From assembly GCA_014163555.1 (NCBI GenBank), contig JACJGO010000015.1:62001-126000 (forward strand): DNA of 64,000 nucleotides, read 5' to 3'. The notes below the pieces were generated by a model that saw only the letters and a list, made by a program, of their open reading frames with translations, ran no database searches and had not been told where the DNA came from. Made by a program: the position numbers and the translations under genes. Shown here piece after piece: positions 26,620-34,945 of the stretch. This stretch comes from Flavisolibacter longurius (GTDB lineage: Bacteria > Bacteroidota > Bacteroidia > Chitinophagales > Chitinophagaceae). Within the stretch, counting starts at the first letter, position 1. Every line of letters begins with the position of its first letter.

Positions 26620-28125
26620 TCAAACCCTAACCTGGTTTAAAAGGGCTGCCTTTACATCGCCTTCCAGCAACAGGTTCAGCTTTTCCAGCACAGCTTCCGC
26701 AAATCCCGGCAATTCGGACAGATCAGTACCCCATAAGGTTTCATCCCGAAGCACATCCTGCACCAGGGCCGCGGTGCTTAGTCCGCTCCAGCGGCGGTAA
26801 AAAGCCGGTGCCTCATCATCCTGCAACAGGTAAGCGTAGCCGTTATAGTCACCGTAATATCGGCCTTCCCGTCTGCTTACCGGCCGGGTAAAACGCAGGT
26901 AAGCGGCAAAACCCAGCGCCATTAATTCCGGCATGGTTCCAAATTGTTCGTAATGACGCAGCAACACCGGCACACAACGGGTTTGCATTTTTGAGCTGTA
27001 GTTCAGCGTAATGCTTAGCCAATGGTGATTGAGATAAGGATTCTGAAAACGGGTTAATACCGATTGGGTGTATGCATGTGCCGCCTGGAGACCAACCGGG
27101 TAGGGAATCGATGGCGATATCTCGTCCAGCATCAGGTCTTTCATGTATCCGGAAAGCAAGGCATCGTCCATACTTTGCTTAACGGTTTCGCAGCCGGCCA
27201 GGTAGGCCAGTCCGCAGGTAAAGGTGTGAACACCATTGAGCAACCGCAGTTTAAGTTCGCGGTAGCGTTGAATATCTGGCTCCACCACCACACCTTCACC
27301 TGCTTCCGCAAAACACAGCACCTCTTTTACGGCTTCATCGCCTTCAATGGCCCACAAACGATGGGGTTCCGCCACTATCAGTAACTGGTCACTATAACCA
27401 AACGACGCTTCCAGTCCCTGCTGTGTACCGGCATCTGGTTTTCCCGGCACAATCCGGTCCACCAAGGAATTACAAAACGTATTGCAGCGTTCGAGCCACT
27501 CAATAAAGGCATCATCCAAACCATTGAGGTGCGCCAGTTCAAACACAATCGCTTCCAGCTTTTTGCCATTGTCCGGTATCATTTCCGTAGGAACGATCAC
27601 CATCCCGCTTTGCTCACTGCCACCAAATGCCTTGTAGCGTTCGTACAAAAACGAAAGCAACTTCCCGGGAAAAGAGCGTGGTGGGTGTAATCTGATATCA
27701 TCGTTCTCCAGCCGTATGCCCACTTCTGTAGTGTTGGAAAGAATGATCTTCATTTCCGGGTTGTGGGCACATTCCAGCACCTGCTGCCATTGGTGCGAAG
27801 CCGTAAGTACCCGGCTGATGGAGGCGTTGATGCTGGCTTCTTCAACTACCTTTTCCTCCTCCAAGCCGCGAACACAAAGCGTATATAAACAGTCTTGTTT
27901 ATCAAATGCAGATACATCGCCTTGTGAGGTTGATTTTACCACCACCACACGGCCGTTAAAAATGCCCTGACGGTTTGCCTTGTCGATAAAATAATCCGGC
28001 AGTCCACGCAGCAGCACACCGGTGCCAAACTGCAGCACTTTTTCCGGCAGGCGAAACACAGCAGCATCCGGCACTTCCACCTGTGCACTGTTGACGTTAA
28101 AAACCGTGTATTGTGATAAAATCAT
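26620..28125 (-). CDS. second UxaB-like reductase, diverged
   Basis: A 501-residue mannitol-dehydrogenase-family protein. The start was set at ATG 28123-28125 (MILSQYT); an upstream in-frame codon would overlap the preceding gene. It shares the UxaB layout (PEKVLQFGTGVLLRGLPDYFID, LSNTTEVGIRLE, SFPGKLLSFLYERYKAFGG, CNTFCNSLVDRIVPGKP, LRLLNGVHTFTCGLAYLAG) but clearly differs in sequence from the copy at 23523. It may be a second tagaturonate reductase or act on fructuronate from the UxaC glucuronate reaction. It lies 23 bases after the PL10-CE8 gene, so catabolic and secreted genes are in one operon. Confidence 0.82.
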   Translation of the reverse strand: MILSQYTVFNVNSAQVEVPDAAVFRLPEKVLQFGTGVLLRGLPDYFIDKANRQGIFNGRVVVVKSTSQGDVSAFDKQDCLYTLCVRGLEEEKVVEEASINASISRVLTASHQWQQVLECAHNPEMKIILSNTTEVGIRLENDDIRLHPPRSFPGKLLSFLYERYKAFGGSEQSGMVIVPTEMIPDNGKKLEAIVFELAHLNGLDDAFIEWLERCNTFCNSLVDRIVPGKPDAGTQQGLEASFGYSDQLLIVAEPHRLWAIEGDEAVKEVLCFAEAGEGVVVEPDIQRYRELKLRLLNGVHTFTCGLAYLAGCETVKQSMDDALLSGYMKDLMLDEISPSIPYPVGLQAAHAYTQSVLTRFQNPYLNHHWLSITLNYSSKMQTRCVPVLLRHYEQFGTMPELMALGFAAYLRFTRPVSRREGRYYGDYNGYAYLLQDDEAPAFYRRWSGLSTAALVQDVLRDETLWGTDLSELPGFAEAVLEKLNLLLEGDVKAALLNQVRV

Positions 28126-28148
28126 AAATCTTTTTAGACCTATTGTTC

Positions 28149-30143
28149 TTATAAAAATTTTTCCGGTTGCCACCTGTTTCCAAACACCCATTGGGCTGTG
28201 ATCTGATCGGCCTTTGGCGCACCCGCAGCCTTTTCGAGGTTGTTGGCAAACCAGGTATAGTTGCCACCTTCACGGCGACAATCGGCATAATATACTCGCC
28301 GGCCCCATTGCAAGGCGTTGGCGGTACCAACCAGGTAAATATCCTGGTCGGCCATGTTTTCTGAGAACGTACAGTTGACCAGATAGAACTGGGCATCCTT
28401 ATGAAAACGTCCCAGCTTAAATCCTTTAAAGCCATTGAACGTGCAATTCTTCAGCACCGTTTTGTAATCAGGATTGGCAGAACCATCATGCCAGATAGCT
28501 GCTGTGCCCGAATGCGTGTAAAAAGTGCAGTTCTCGGCATACGCCCAACCCCGCGGACAATAAAAATCAACGCCACCTTCCATGATGCAATCCTTAAAAT
28601 AGAACATGCCATCCCGAAGGTTCCAGGGACTGACTGTATCGCCAGCCCAGGCTTTAAAATGACAGTTGATGGCCTTCAGTCTTGTGGCGATAAAGCTGCG
28701 CAGGGCCATCTGGTGGCTGTTACGGGTGATCTGTCTTTTGCCCGATGAATCATGCGAACAGGCCACCGTTCGCGGCTCCGTTTGCGAGAAGCCATAATCG
28801 TTTACAACCGTCAGGTTTTTTAACGTAATGTCATTGCCATCGATGTTGAGTGTGGCCACACCCCAGTCATTTATATGCTCGCAACGCCATTCGTCGCGGG
28901 CAATGCTTTGGACTATTTTCGTATCCTCCCGGCGTTCGCCTTCCAATACAATATTGTGCTTTGCAATAAAGATTTTTTCGTTGTAATTACCTGGTCTGAT
29001 CCGGATGGTACGCGGAACGGACCCGGTATCCGGCAAGTGATCAATTGCAGCCTGGATGGAAGTATAATCGCTCTTTCCATCCTGCGAAACGATCAACAAT
29101 GTTTTGGTGGTGACCAGGCCATTTTTCAGCTGCCAAGCCGGAAAGGTTTTCTGCAATATCTTTTCCGGCCAGGTGCCGTACCAGGCATAACCGACGCGGC
29201 GCTCCACCTCCACTTCTTCCAGGCTAAAGCGTTTTTTTCCATCGCGACCGGCAAACATCGGCTTGCCAGTTTCCAGGTCATAAAACCGGGCCCACACAGA
29301 CGATACATCATCTTTCACGAGCACACGGTCGCGGCCTTTGGGTTGCGACGGGTCTTCCACCTCGGTGTATTTATAGCCGCGGATCCTGGCGGCTTTTAAC
29401 CAGTTCACCGCATGCACCACCGCATTTATTACCTCCGGAGAAGGGTTTTCCTCCTTCATTAAAAAATCAACAATACCTACAGATTCACTTCCGCTCAATG
29501 AAGCCAGTTCGAAGGCCCTGGCATTGATGGGCAACAGTGTTTTTTTATCGTGCTGTGCCCCCCAAACCGTGGGCTTTCCGTTGATGACGACCTGCGTTTT
29601 TACAATGCAGTCAATTCCTTTTTCTACAGCTTTTTTTGCCGGTGCTTTCAGTGATGCGTCTACGGCCGCAAATGCATCCAGGCTATTTGCCACATCCCGC
29701 AATACACTAAGCGCATTGATCATGGCATTGTCGTTATACGTGATCTGTCCGCGGTAAGAAGAACTGTCGGGATAGAATTGTGGGAATCCGCCATTGGCCA
29801 TCTGCATTTTCAACAAGTACCGAATGCCATTTTCTGCCGCCTGCTTGTACGCTTTGTTGCCGGTTTTTTGATAAGCTTTTACCAGGTAACGAATCTCTTT
29901 CGTAGTAGCACCGTTATCGATGGTGGCATCCTTCCGGGAACGGTCACTTGTCAGGCGAACAAGGTCGGTTTCTGAAAGTGATTTTGTGTAATCAACCTTT
30001 ACGTCATTGATATGCTTGGACCATCCGCCATTGCTGCGCTGGTACAGCAGCATGTTGTCCGCCTGGGCATCCTGCGCCATTGCAGAAACCGTAAGCAGTG
30101 CACTTACCACCAACAATCCTATGCGGGTCATCAACTTCGTCAT
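28149..30143 (-). CDS. secreted pectate lyase PL10 - pectinesterase CE8 fusion
   Basis: A 664-residue two-domain enzyme with a signal peptide ending near AMAQ. Residues about 25-340 are a PL10 pectate lyase: RSNGGWSKHIND, ATIDNGATTKEIRYL, NGGFPQFYP, TYNDNAM, WGAQHD and PINARAFELASLSGSES. Residues about 348-660 are a diverged CE8 pectin methylesterase helix. The catalytic Asp pair is at D502 (GDT, where the usual Gln is Gly) and D526 (GGVDF), and Arg is in KLGRFH. One chain could thus remove methyl esters and cut the freed homogalacturonan. Its ATG overlaps the upstream stop by 4 bases (ATGA). Confidence 0.88.
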   Translation of the reverse strand: MTKLMTRIGLLVVSALLTVSAMAQDAQADNMLLYQRSNGGWSKHINDVKVDYTKSLSETDLVRLTSDRSRKDATIDNGATTKEIRYLVKAYQKTGNKAYKQAAENGIRYLLKMQMANGGFPQFYPDSSSYRGQITYNDNAMINALSVLRDVANSLDAFAAVDASLKAPAKKAVEKGIDCIVKTQVVINGKPTVWGAQHDKKTLLPINARAFELASLSGSESVGIVDFLMKEENPSPEVINAVVHAVNWLKAARIRGYKYTEVEDPSQPKGRDRVLVKDDVSSVWARFYDLETGKPMFAGRDGKKRFSLEEVEVERRVGYAWYGTWPEKILQKTFPAWQLKNGLVTTKTLLIVSQDGKSDYTSIQAAIDHLPDTGSVPRTIRIRPGNYNEKIFIAKHNIVLEGERREDTKIVQSIARDEWRCEHINDWGVATLNIDGNDITLKNLTVVNDYGFSQTEPRTVACSHDSSGKRQITRNSHQMALRSFIATRLKAINCHFKAWAGDTVSPWNLRDGMFYFKDCIMEGGVDFYCPRGWAYAENCTFYTHSGTAAIWHDGSANPDYKTVLKNCTFNGFKGFKLGRFHKDAQFYLVNCTFSENMADQDIYLVGTANALQWGRRVYYADCRREGGNYTWFANNLEKAAGAPKADQITAQWVFGNRWQPEKFL

Positions 30144-33100
30144 TTTTTTATCTGTTTGGCGATCCAGGTTACCAGGTCGGAGGCGGCTTCATAATTCTGG
30201 AAATCGGAAGGCAGTTTGCGTCCGTCAGTGTATTCGTTGTACAACCAGGGATCACCCAGCACAAACACGGTTCCTTTTCCATGTTTTGCAACAGCCATAA
30301 TGTTCTTGCCTTCTTTGGTAACGATCGTTTTAGCCGGCGGTATTACCGACAGCGTGGCCAGTTCTTTTACATAGATTTTTTTAGCGTTGGGAAAAATATC
30401 ACTGGCTGCTGATACATCCACAGCGCCCTGCTCAAACGTATTTCCCTCAACAGTATTAAAAAGATCATTGTTCAACCGAATGCCAAACTTCGACGCCAGT
30501 ACGTTCATGCTTTTAATATTGTTGCGGGCCGAATCGTTGCCCAGCAACACCAGTACGCCTCCGGCCTTTACCCAGTCGGCAACGGCGTTTGCGTCTTTTG
30601 CTGTAATGAGATTGGGCCTGGCCGTTTCTTTTTCATCGTCCGGATCCACAACAATGTACACATCGGTGCCTTTCAGGTTTTGCGCTGTAGGGGCCGACTT
30701 CAGTGTTTTCAATTTAGCGCCGTGGCGTTCGAAAACCTGTCCCAGGGTATAATAACCATCGTTGTCTTTTTCATCCCAGATGTAGTGCCAGGGCATATTG
30801 CGACCGGCGGCATCTTTGCGCCATTCGTTGTTGAAATAATTATCCAGCATCACGGTTCTGCCTTTGGCAACAGGGAGTGTTTTGAGCATTTCAAATTCAT
30901 TGGCCGCAAGGATAAATGCTCCCATGCCTTTGGGATCGTTTACGATCACCGGCTCACGCATGTAATATTCAAAACTGCCATCGCGGTATGGCTTACCACC
31001 AAGACCCGACACCATAACGGTGCCGTGCAGGTTGGTTTGCCCTTCTTCTTCTTTGATAAATTCTTTCAGAATACCATCATAGGCTCTGCGTGCATTGGTA
31101 AGATAAGTGGCGGGCAGGTAGCCCTTGCGAACACCTTTTGCCAATGTGTAAGCAAGCATCGCCGACGCCGAAGCTTCGGGGTAATTTTTTCCAACGCCGA
31201 TCATGTTTGGAATATCGTACCACAATCCGGTTTTGCTGTCCTGCACCGTACTTACCGCTTTGGCAAAACGGTTCAGGATACCGATGATAGAATCACGGCC
31301 ACCGTGATTGTCGGGAAAATAATCCAGCACATCCACCATGGCCATGCCATACCAACCGAGGGCCCGGCCCCAGACATGCGGCGAAAGACCGGTTTGTTTG
31401 TTGGCCCACTGCTGCTCACGACTTTCGTCCCAGCCGTGGTAAAGCAGCCCTGTTTTGGGATCACGGGCATTTTTTTCAATCAGCACATATTGTCGGGTAA
31501 TGTCGTTAAATGCCGCGTCGAGGCCATTGAGCTTTGCATACTCGGCATAGAACGGCTGGCCCATGTACAACCCATCCAGCCAAACCTGGTAAGGATAAAT
31601 CTTCTTGTGCCAAAAGCTACCTTGATTGGTACGTGGATGCGTTTTCACCTGGTCGAAAAGGTTCTCCACCGCCTTGCGGTATTTGTCTTTTTTAGTGACC
31701 TGGTAAAGCAGCAGCAACACCTTGCCATTATTTAAATGGTCGATGTTGTATTCATCCTGGCGATAGCCTTTGATAGTGCCGTCTTCCTGCACATAATGGT
31801 CCATGCTTTTTTGAATGTAGTCGAACCATTTTTTATCGCCGGTGGCATACCAGATGCCTTCAATGCCTTTGAGAATCACCCCCTGGTCATAGCTCCATTT
31901 GGCGGGGGTATTGGCCCTGAGCGAAAACGAATCCGGCCACATTTTAATGGCGGTATTCGCAAGCGCCTGCGCATAGGAATAATTTGCTGACGTTCCCTTT
32001 GCAATGCGCACATCATCTGCCGTGGCGCCAAACTCCGTATTCACGGCATGGCGGGCCTTTTGCAGATCGGTGCCGTTCAATTGTATGTTTTCTGTTTTCT
32101 GTCCCGATACGTTCAGCAGCAGGTCAGCTTTGTTGTACCTCACCGCTTCCAGCACAATATTCCGGCTGTTGTGGATGTTCATCACCGGGTCTGTATCTGT
32201 AGGAAGAAAATGCGCATTCTTTATAGCGATGTTGGTAGCCTCGGTCATGTCCAGTCCTTTCTTCGACTGGATCACCAGGTCTTCCATGTAAATATTCTGC
32301 ACATTCATTTCCGGCAGGCCACGAACAAAGATGGCTTTCTCGGCGCCGTGCACCACGACGTTTTTAATATAAAAATTCCGGAACTGCGGTGTTTCTTCCG
32401 TCACCGGTTTTTCTTCCACCTTAGGAGGCTCCCGCTTTTCGCCTACCAGGGGCACTGGGTCCTTGGCGGCATAATACATATCAAACAGGATGGCTTCACC
32501 GGGAATGTCCTTCATGTAGGTATTGGTGATGTAGATATTTTCCACCACACCGCCACGGCCACGGGTTGTTTTAAACCGCAGACCAATATCGGTTCCGATA
32601 AACGTATTGTTGTCTACGTAAAGATTGCGGGCACCACCGCTCATTTCCGAACCAATGACAAAGCCACCGTGTGCATGATAAACCGTATTGTTTCGCACAA
32701 TCACATTTTCGGTTGGACGGCCCCGTTTCCTGCCGGCCTCATCCCGTCCGGATTTAATACAGATACCATCATCGCCCACATCGAATGTGCTGCCTTCGAT
32801 TAAAACATTTTTGCAGCTTTCCACGTCAAGGCCGTCGCCGTTTTGTGCATACCAGGGATTTTTCACTGTGATGTTGCGAACGGTCAAATCCTCGCACATC
32901 AGCGGATGCACACACCAAGCCGGCGAGTTCTGAAAGGTCACGCCTTCGAGCAATACCGTTTTACAGGCTGTAAACAGCAAAAGGTTGGGACGCAGAAAAT
33001 CTTTTACCGACTGGTAAAATTCCTTCGTCTTTTTTCCGTCGATCACGCCGGGGTTCTGCAGGGTTGATCCCTTCAGCGAACTTTCGGATGGATACCAGAT

Positions 33101-33649
33101 GCGCTGTTTCTCATCCAGCACACCACCCGACGCCACCAACTTTTTCCACTGGCTCTCAGTTAGCTTTTCTTTTTTCACCATCCGCCAGGTATCGCCGTTG
33201 CCATCAATAATGCCCGAACCGGTAATAGCAATGTTAACAGCGTTGGTAGCGGAAAGCGGCGACTGGTTGCGCATTTGCGGCAGGCCCTCCCAGTTAGCTT
33301 CTACCAGGGGATACTGGCTGAAATCGTCCGTGAACTGCAGCAAGGAACCTTTTTGCAGGTGCAGGTTTACATTGCTTTGCAGCACCACGGGCCCGGTTAA
33401 CCATAAGCCAGCCGGGACCACCACCACACCGCCGCCACGCTGGCTGGCTGCCGTGATGGCATTGTTGATGCTGGCCGTATTCAGAGTAACGCCATCGGCC
33501 TTTGCTCCAAATTTTGTGATGAAAAAAGAGTCACGCTTGAAGCTGGGTTGTTTCACCGTAAACGGAATCGAGCCCATTTGCCCCTGGGCAAAAAAACCGG
33601 TAAAAACCACCCATAACAAGAGAAAAAAACTATGCGGATTTTTATTCAT
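30140..33649 (-). CDS. secreted GH28 - GH105 - DUF4350 three-domain pectin enzyme
   Basis: A 1169-residue protein with a signal peptide (cut near FAQGQ). Residues about 40-520 are a GH28 polygalacturonase-like helix with D272/D275 in NGDGLD, D293-D294 in VGDDG, H327 in HAHGGF and RFKT at 358. Residues about 550-915 are GH105, an unsaturated uronyl hydrolase: WSYDQGVILKGIEGIW, a VWLDGLYMGQPFYAEYA motif with the likely catalytic Asp, LLYHGWDES and HVWGRALGWYGMAMVDVL. The last 240 residues resemble DUF4350/ThuA-like folds (VADWVKAGGVLVLLGND). It may cut a galacturonan and trim the unsaturated end. It is the first gene of the uxa operon. Confidence 0.87.
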   Translation of the reverse strand: MNKNPHSFFLLLWVVFTGFFAQGQMGSIPFTVKQPSFKRDSFFITKFGAKADGVTLNTASINNAITAASQRGGGVVVVPAGLWLTGPVVLQSNVNLHLQKGSLLQFTDDFSQYPLVEANWEGLPQMRNQSPLSATNAVNIAITGSGIIDGNGDTWRMVKKEKLTESQWKKLVASGGVLDEKQRIWYPSESSLKGSTLQNPGVIDGKKTKEFYQSVKDFLRPNLLLFTACKTVLLEGVTFQNSPAWCVHPLMCEDLTVRNITVKNPWYAQNGDGLDVESCKNVLIEGSTFDVGDDGICIKSGRDEAGRKRGRPTENVIVRNNTVYHAHGGFVIGSEMSGGARNLYVDNNTFIGTDIGLRFKTTRGRGGVVENIYITNTYMKDIPGEAILFDMYYAAKDPVPLVGEKREPPKVEEKPVTEETPQFRNFYIKNVVVHGAEKAIFVRGLPEMNVQNIYMEDLVIQSKKGLDMTEATNIAIKNAHFLPTDTDPVMNIHNSRNIVLEAVRYNKADLLLNVSGQKTENIQLNGTDLQKARHAVNTEFGATADDVRIAKGTSANYSYAQALANTAIKMWPDSFSLRANTPAKWSYDQGVILKGIEGIWYATGDKKWFDYIQKSMDHYVQEDGTIKGYRQDEYNIDHLNNGKVLLLLYQVTKKDKYRKAVENLFDQVKTHPRTNQGSFWHKKIYPYQVWLDGLYMGQPFYAEYAKLNGLDAAFNDITRQYVLIEKNARDPKTGLLYHGWDESREQQWANKQTGLSPHVWGRALGWYGMAMVDVLDYFPDNHGGRDSIIGILNRFAKAVSTVQDSKTGLWYDIPNMIGVGKNYPEASASAMLAYTLAKGVRKGYLPATYLTNARRAYDGILKEFIKEEEGQTNLHGTVMVSGLGGKPYRDGSFEYYMREPVIVNDPKGMGAFILAANEFEMLKTLPVAKGRTVMLDNYFNNEWRKDAAGRNMPWHYIWDEKDNDGYYTLGQVFERHGAKLKTLKSAPTAQNLKGTDVYIVVDPDDEKETARPNLITAKDANAVADWVKAGGVLVLLGNDSARNNIKSMNVLASKFGIRLNNDLFNTVEGNTFEQGAVDVSAASDIFPNAKKIYVKELATLSVIPPAKTIVTKEGKNIMAVAKHGKGTVFVLGDPWLYNEYTDGRKLPSDFQNYEAASDLVTWIAKQIKK

Positions 33650-33731
33650 ATCGCAATCATTAGACGTAAACAGAAGGCCTTGCGCACAATCACAGCCATG
33701 CAGGCATCATTTTGCAATGCTGCTTTCATTA

Positions 33732-33763
33732 CAAGTCTAAACAGTTATTCAGAGGTAGCAAGC
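33732..33763 (-). promoter_or_regulatory. promoter of the GH28/uxa operon
   Basis: On the minus strand a GCTTGC -33 box (TTG at 33759-33761) is followed by exactly 19 bases and TAGACTTG (33732-33739), 7 of 8 matches to TAnnTTTG. The same pair with the same spacing occurs at the SusC promoter. Confidence 0.7.
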
Positions 33764-33774
33764 GTAATGAAAGG

Positions 33775-33813
33775 CTTTTTTTACGCAATCGTTACCGAAA
33801 ACGTTGCCGTAAA
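33775..33813. promoter_or_regulatory. pectin-regulon operator, GH28/uxa copy
   Basis: A C, seven Ts and ACGCAATCGTTACCG (33783-33797), then a second CG-centred site AAAACGTTGCC. The two CG centres (33790 and 33802) are 12 bp apart. The block lies about 20-50 bases upstream of the -33 box of the leftward promoter, a position typical for activator binding. Confidence 0.7.
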
Positions 33814-33986
33814 TACGGAAACTGTTAAAGCATCGCAAACTGTGGGAAAAGCCGGAGAACTACCTTAAGGAATCATTGCATCACTGTATTCAAGAAATGA
33901 AGTTGCTGATGGTGATGTGATGCTAAAAATAATCCGGGCAAAAACTGTTTGCATGCAACTTTGTTATGTAAAAAAGCAAACGGCAA

Positions 33987-34853
33987 ATGCGAACAATCAA
34001 AGCCATCCACAAAGCGGAATACGGTCCTATCGGCAACCTGGTTACCTACAAGGCCATGCCGACAGGAACTTTCCCAATGAACGCTATCGATCCTTTCATT
34101 TTCCTGAACCACCACGGCTGGCAGGACTTCCTGCCCATGAATGGCGGTCTGCCCTTTGGCCCCCATCCGCACCGCGGATTTGAAACAGTTACGTTTATAC
34201 TGGAAGGCGATCTTACGCACAAAGACAGCAGTGGCGCCAACAGTGTGATCAGGGCCGGAGGTGTGCAGTGGATGACTGCCGGAAAAGGCCTGATTCATGC
34301 CGAAGTTTCATCGGAACAGTTTAAAAACCTGGGCGGTCCGCTGGAGATCTTGCAACTGTGGGTAAACCTGCCGGCAAAACATAAAATGACGGAGCCGAAA
34401 TTCACGGGTCTGCAAAAGGAAGAAATTCCTGCACTGCAACTCGATGGCGGCAAGATTGTGTTGCACCCGGTTTCCGGAACTTGGGGAGAAACGAAAGGTC
34501 CGGTGACGCCTCTTACTGATATCCATCTCTCATGGATCGAATTCAGGGAAGGCGGACAAACAAGCTTCTCTGTTCCCGATTCTCAAAATATATTCTTCTA
34601 CGTGGTAAAGGGCGAAGTTGCTGTAAACGGAACCGATGCGGGCATGCTGCACACCGTAGAATTTGCCCGGGATGGAGAAGAGGTAAACATAACAGCTAAC
34701 ACCGATGCCGTGATCCTGTTTGGCTATGCAACGCCATTCAATGAACCCCTCGCCGCCTATGGACCGTTTGTGATGAACACAAGGGAAGAAGTAATGGAGG
34801 CATACGATGATTTCAACAAGGGTTTGTTTGGTAAGCCGGAAGACTTGTTGTAA
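33987..34853 (+). CDS. pirin family protein
   Basis: A 288-residue two-domain cupin. The N-terminal half holds the iron-site motif: FLNHHGWQDF, GPHPHRGFETVTFILEGDLTHKDS and GLIHAEVS, supplying His-His-His-Glu ligands. The C-terminal pirin domain contains VVKGEVAVNG. Bacterial pirins include quercetinase-like and regulatory members, and no role is shown here. It lies between the two leftward pectin operons but is read rightwards, so it need not belong to them. Confidence 0.9.
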   Translation: MRTIKAIHKAEYGPIGNLVTYKAMPTGTFPMNAIDPFIFLNHHGWQDFLPMNGGLPFGPHPHRGFETVTFILEGDLTHKDSSGANSVIRAGGVQWMTAGKGLIHAEVSSEQFKNLGGPLEILQLWVNLPAKHKMTEPKFTGLQKEEIPALQLDGGKIVLHPVSGTWGETKGPVTPLTDIHLSWIEFREGGQTSFSVPDSQNIFFYVVKGEVAVNGTDAGMLHTVEFARDGEEVNITANTDAVILFGYATPFNEPLAAYGPFVMNTREEVMEAYDDFNKGLFGKPEDLL

Positions 34854-34861
34854 AATGATTT

Positions 34862-34936
34862 GAAACACGGAGGCAGAAAGGCACGGAGGCACCAACTATC
34901 CCTGTGCTTCCCTGTGTTCCCTGTGTCACTGTGGGG
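34862..34936. repeat. intergenic CACGGAGG / CCCTGTG repeats
   Basis: CACGGAGGCA occurs twice on the left, and CCCTGTG-type words occur several times on the right, partly complementary. It resembles degraded dispersed intergenic repeats between the convergent pirin and GH43 genes. No strong terminator is seen. Confidence 0.35.
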
Positions 34937-34945
34937 AAAAACCAC

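Noticed and set aside
28149-33649. Possibility that the PL10-CE8 and GH28-GH105 fusions are frameshift or stop-loss artefacts
   Set aside because: Domains run in one frame with plausible linkers, and the two genes keep an ATGA overlap typical of real operons.
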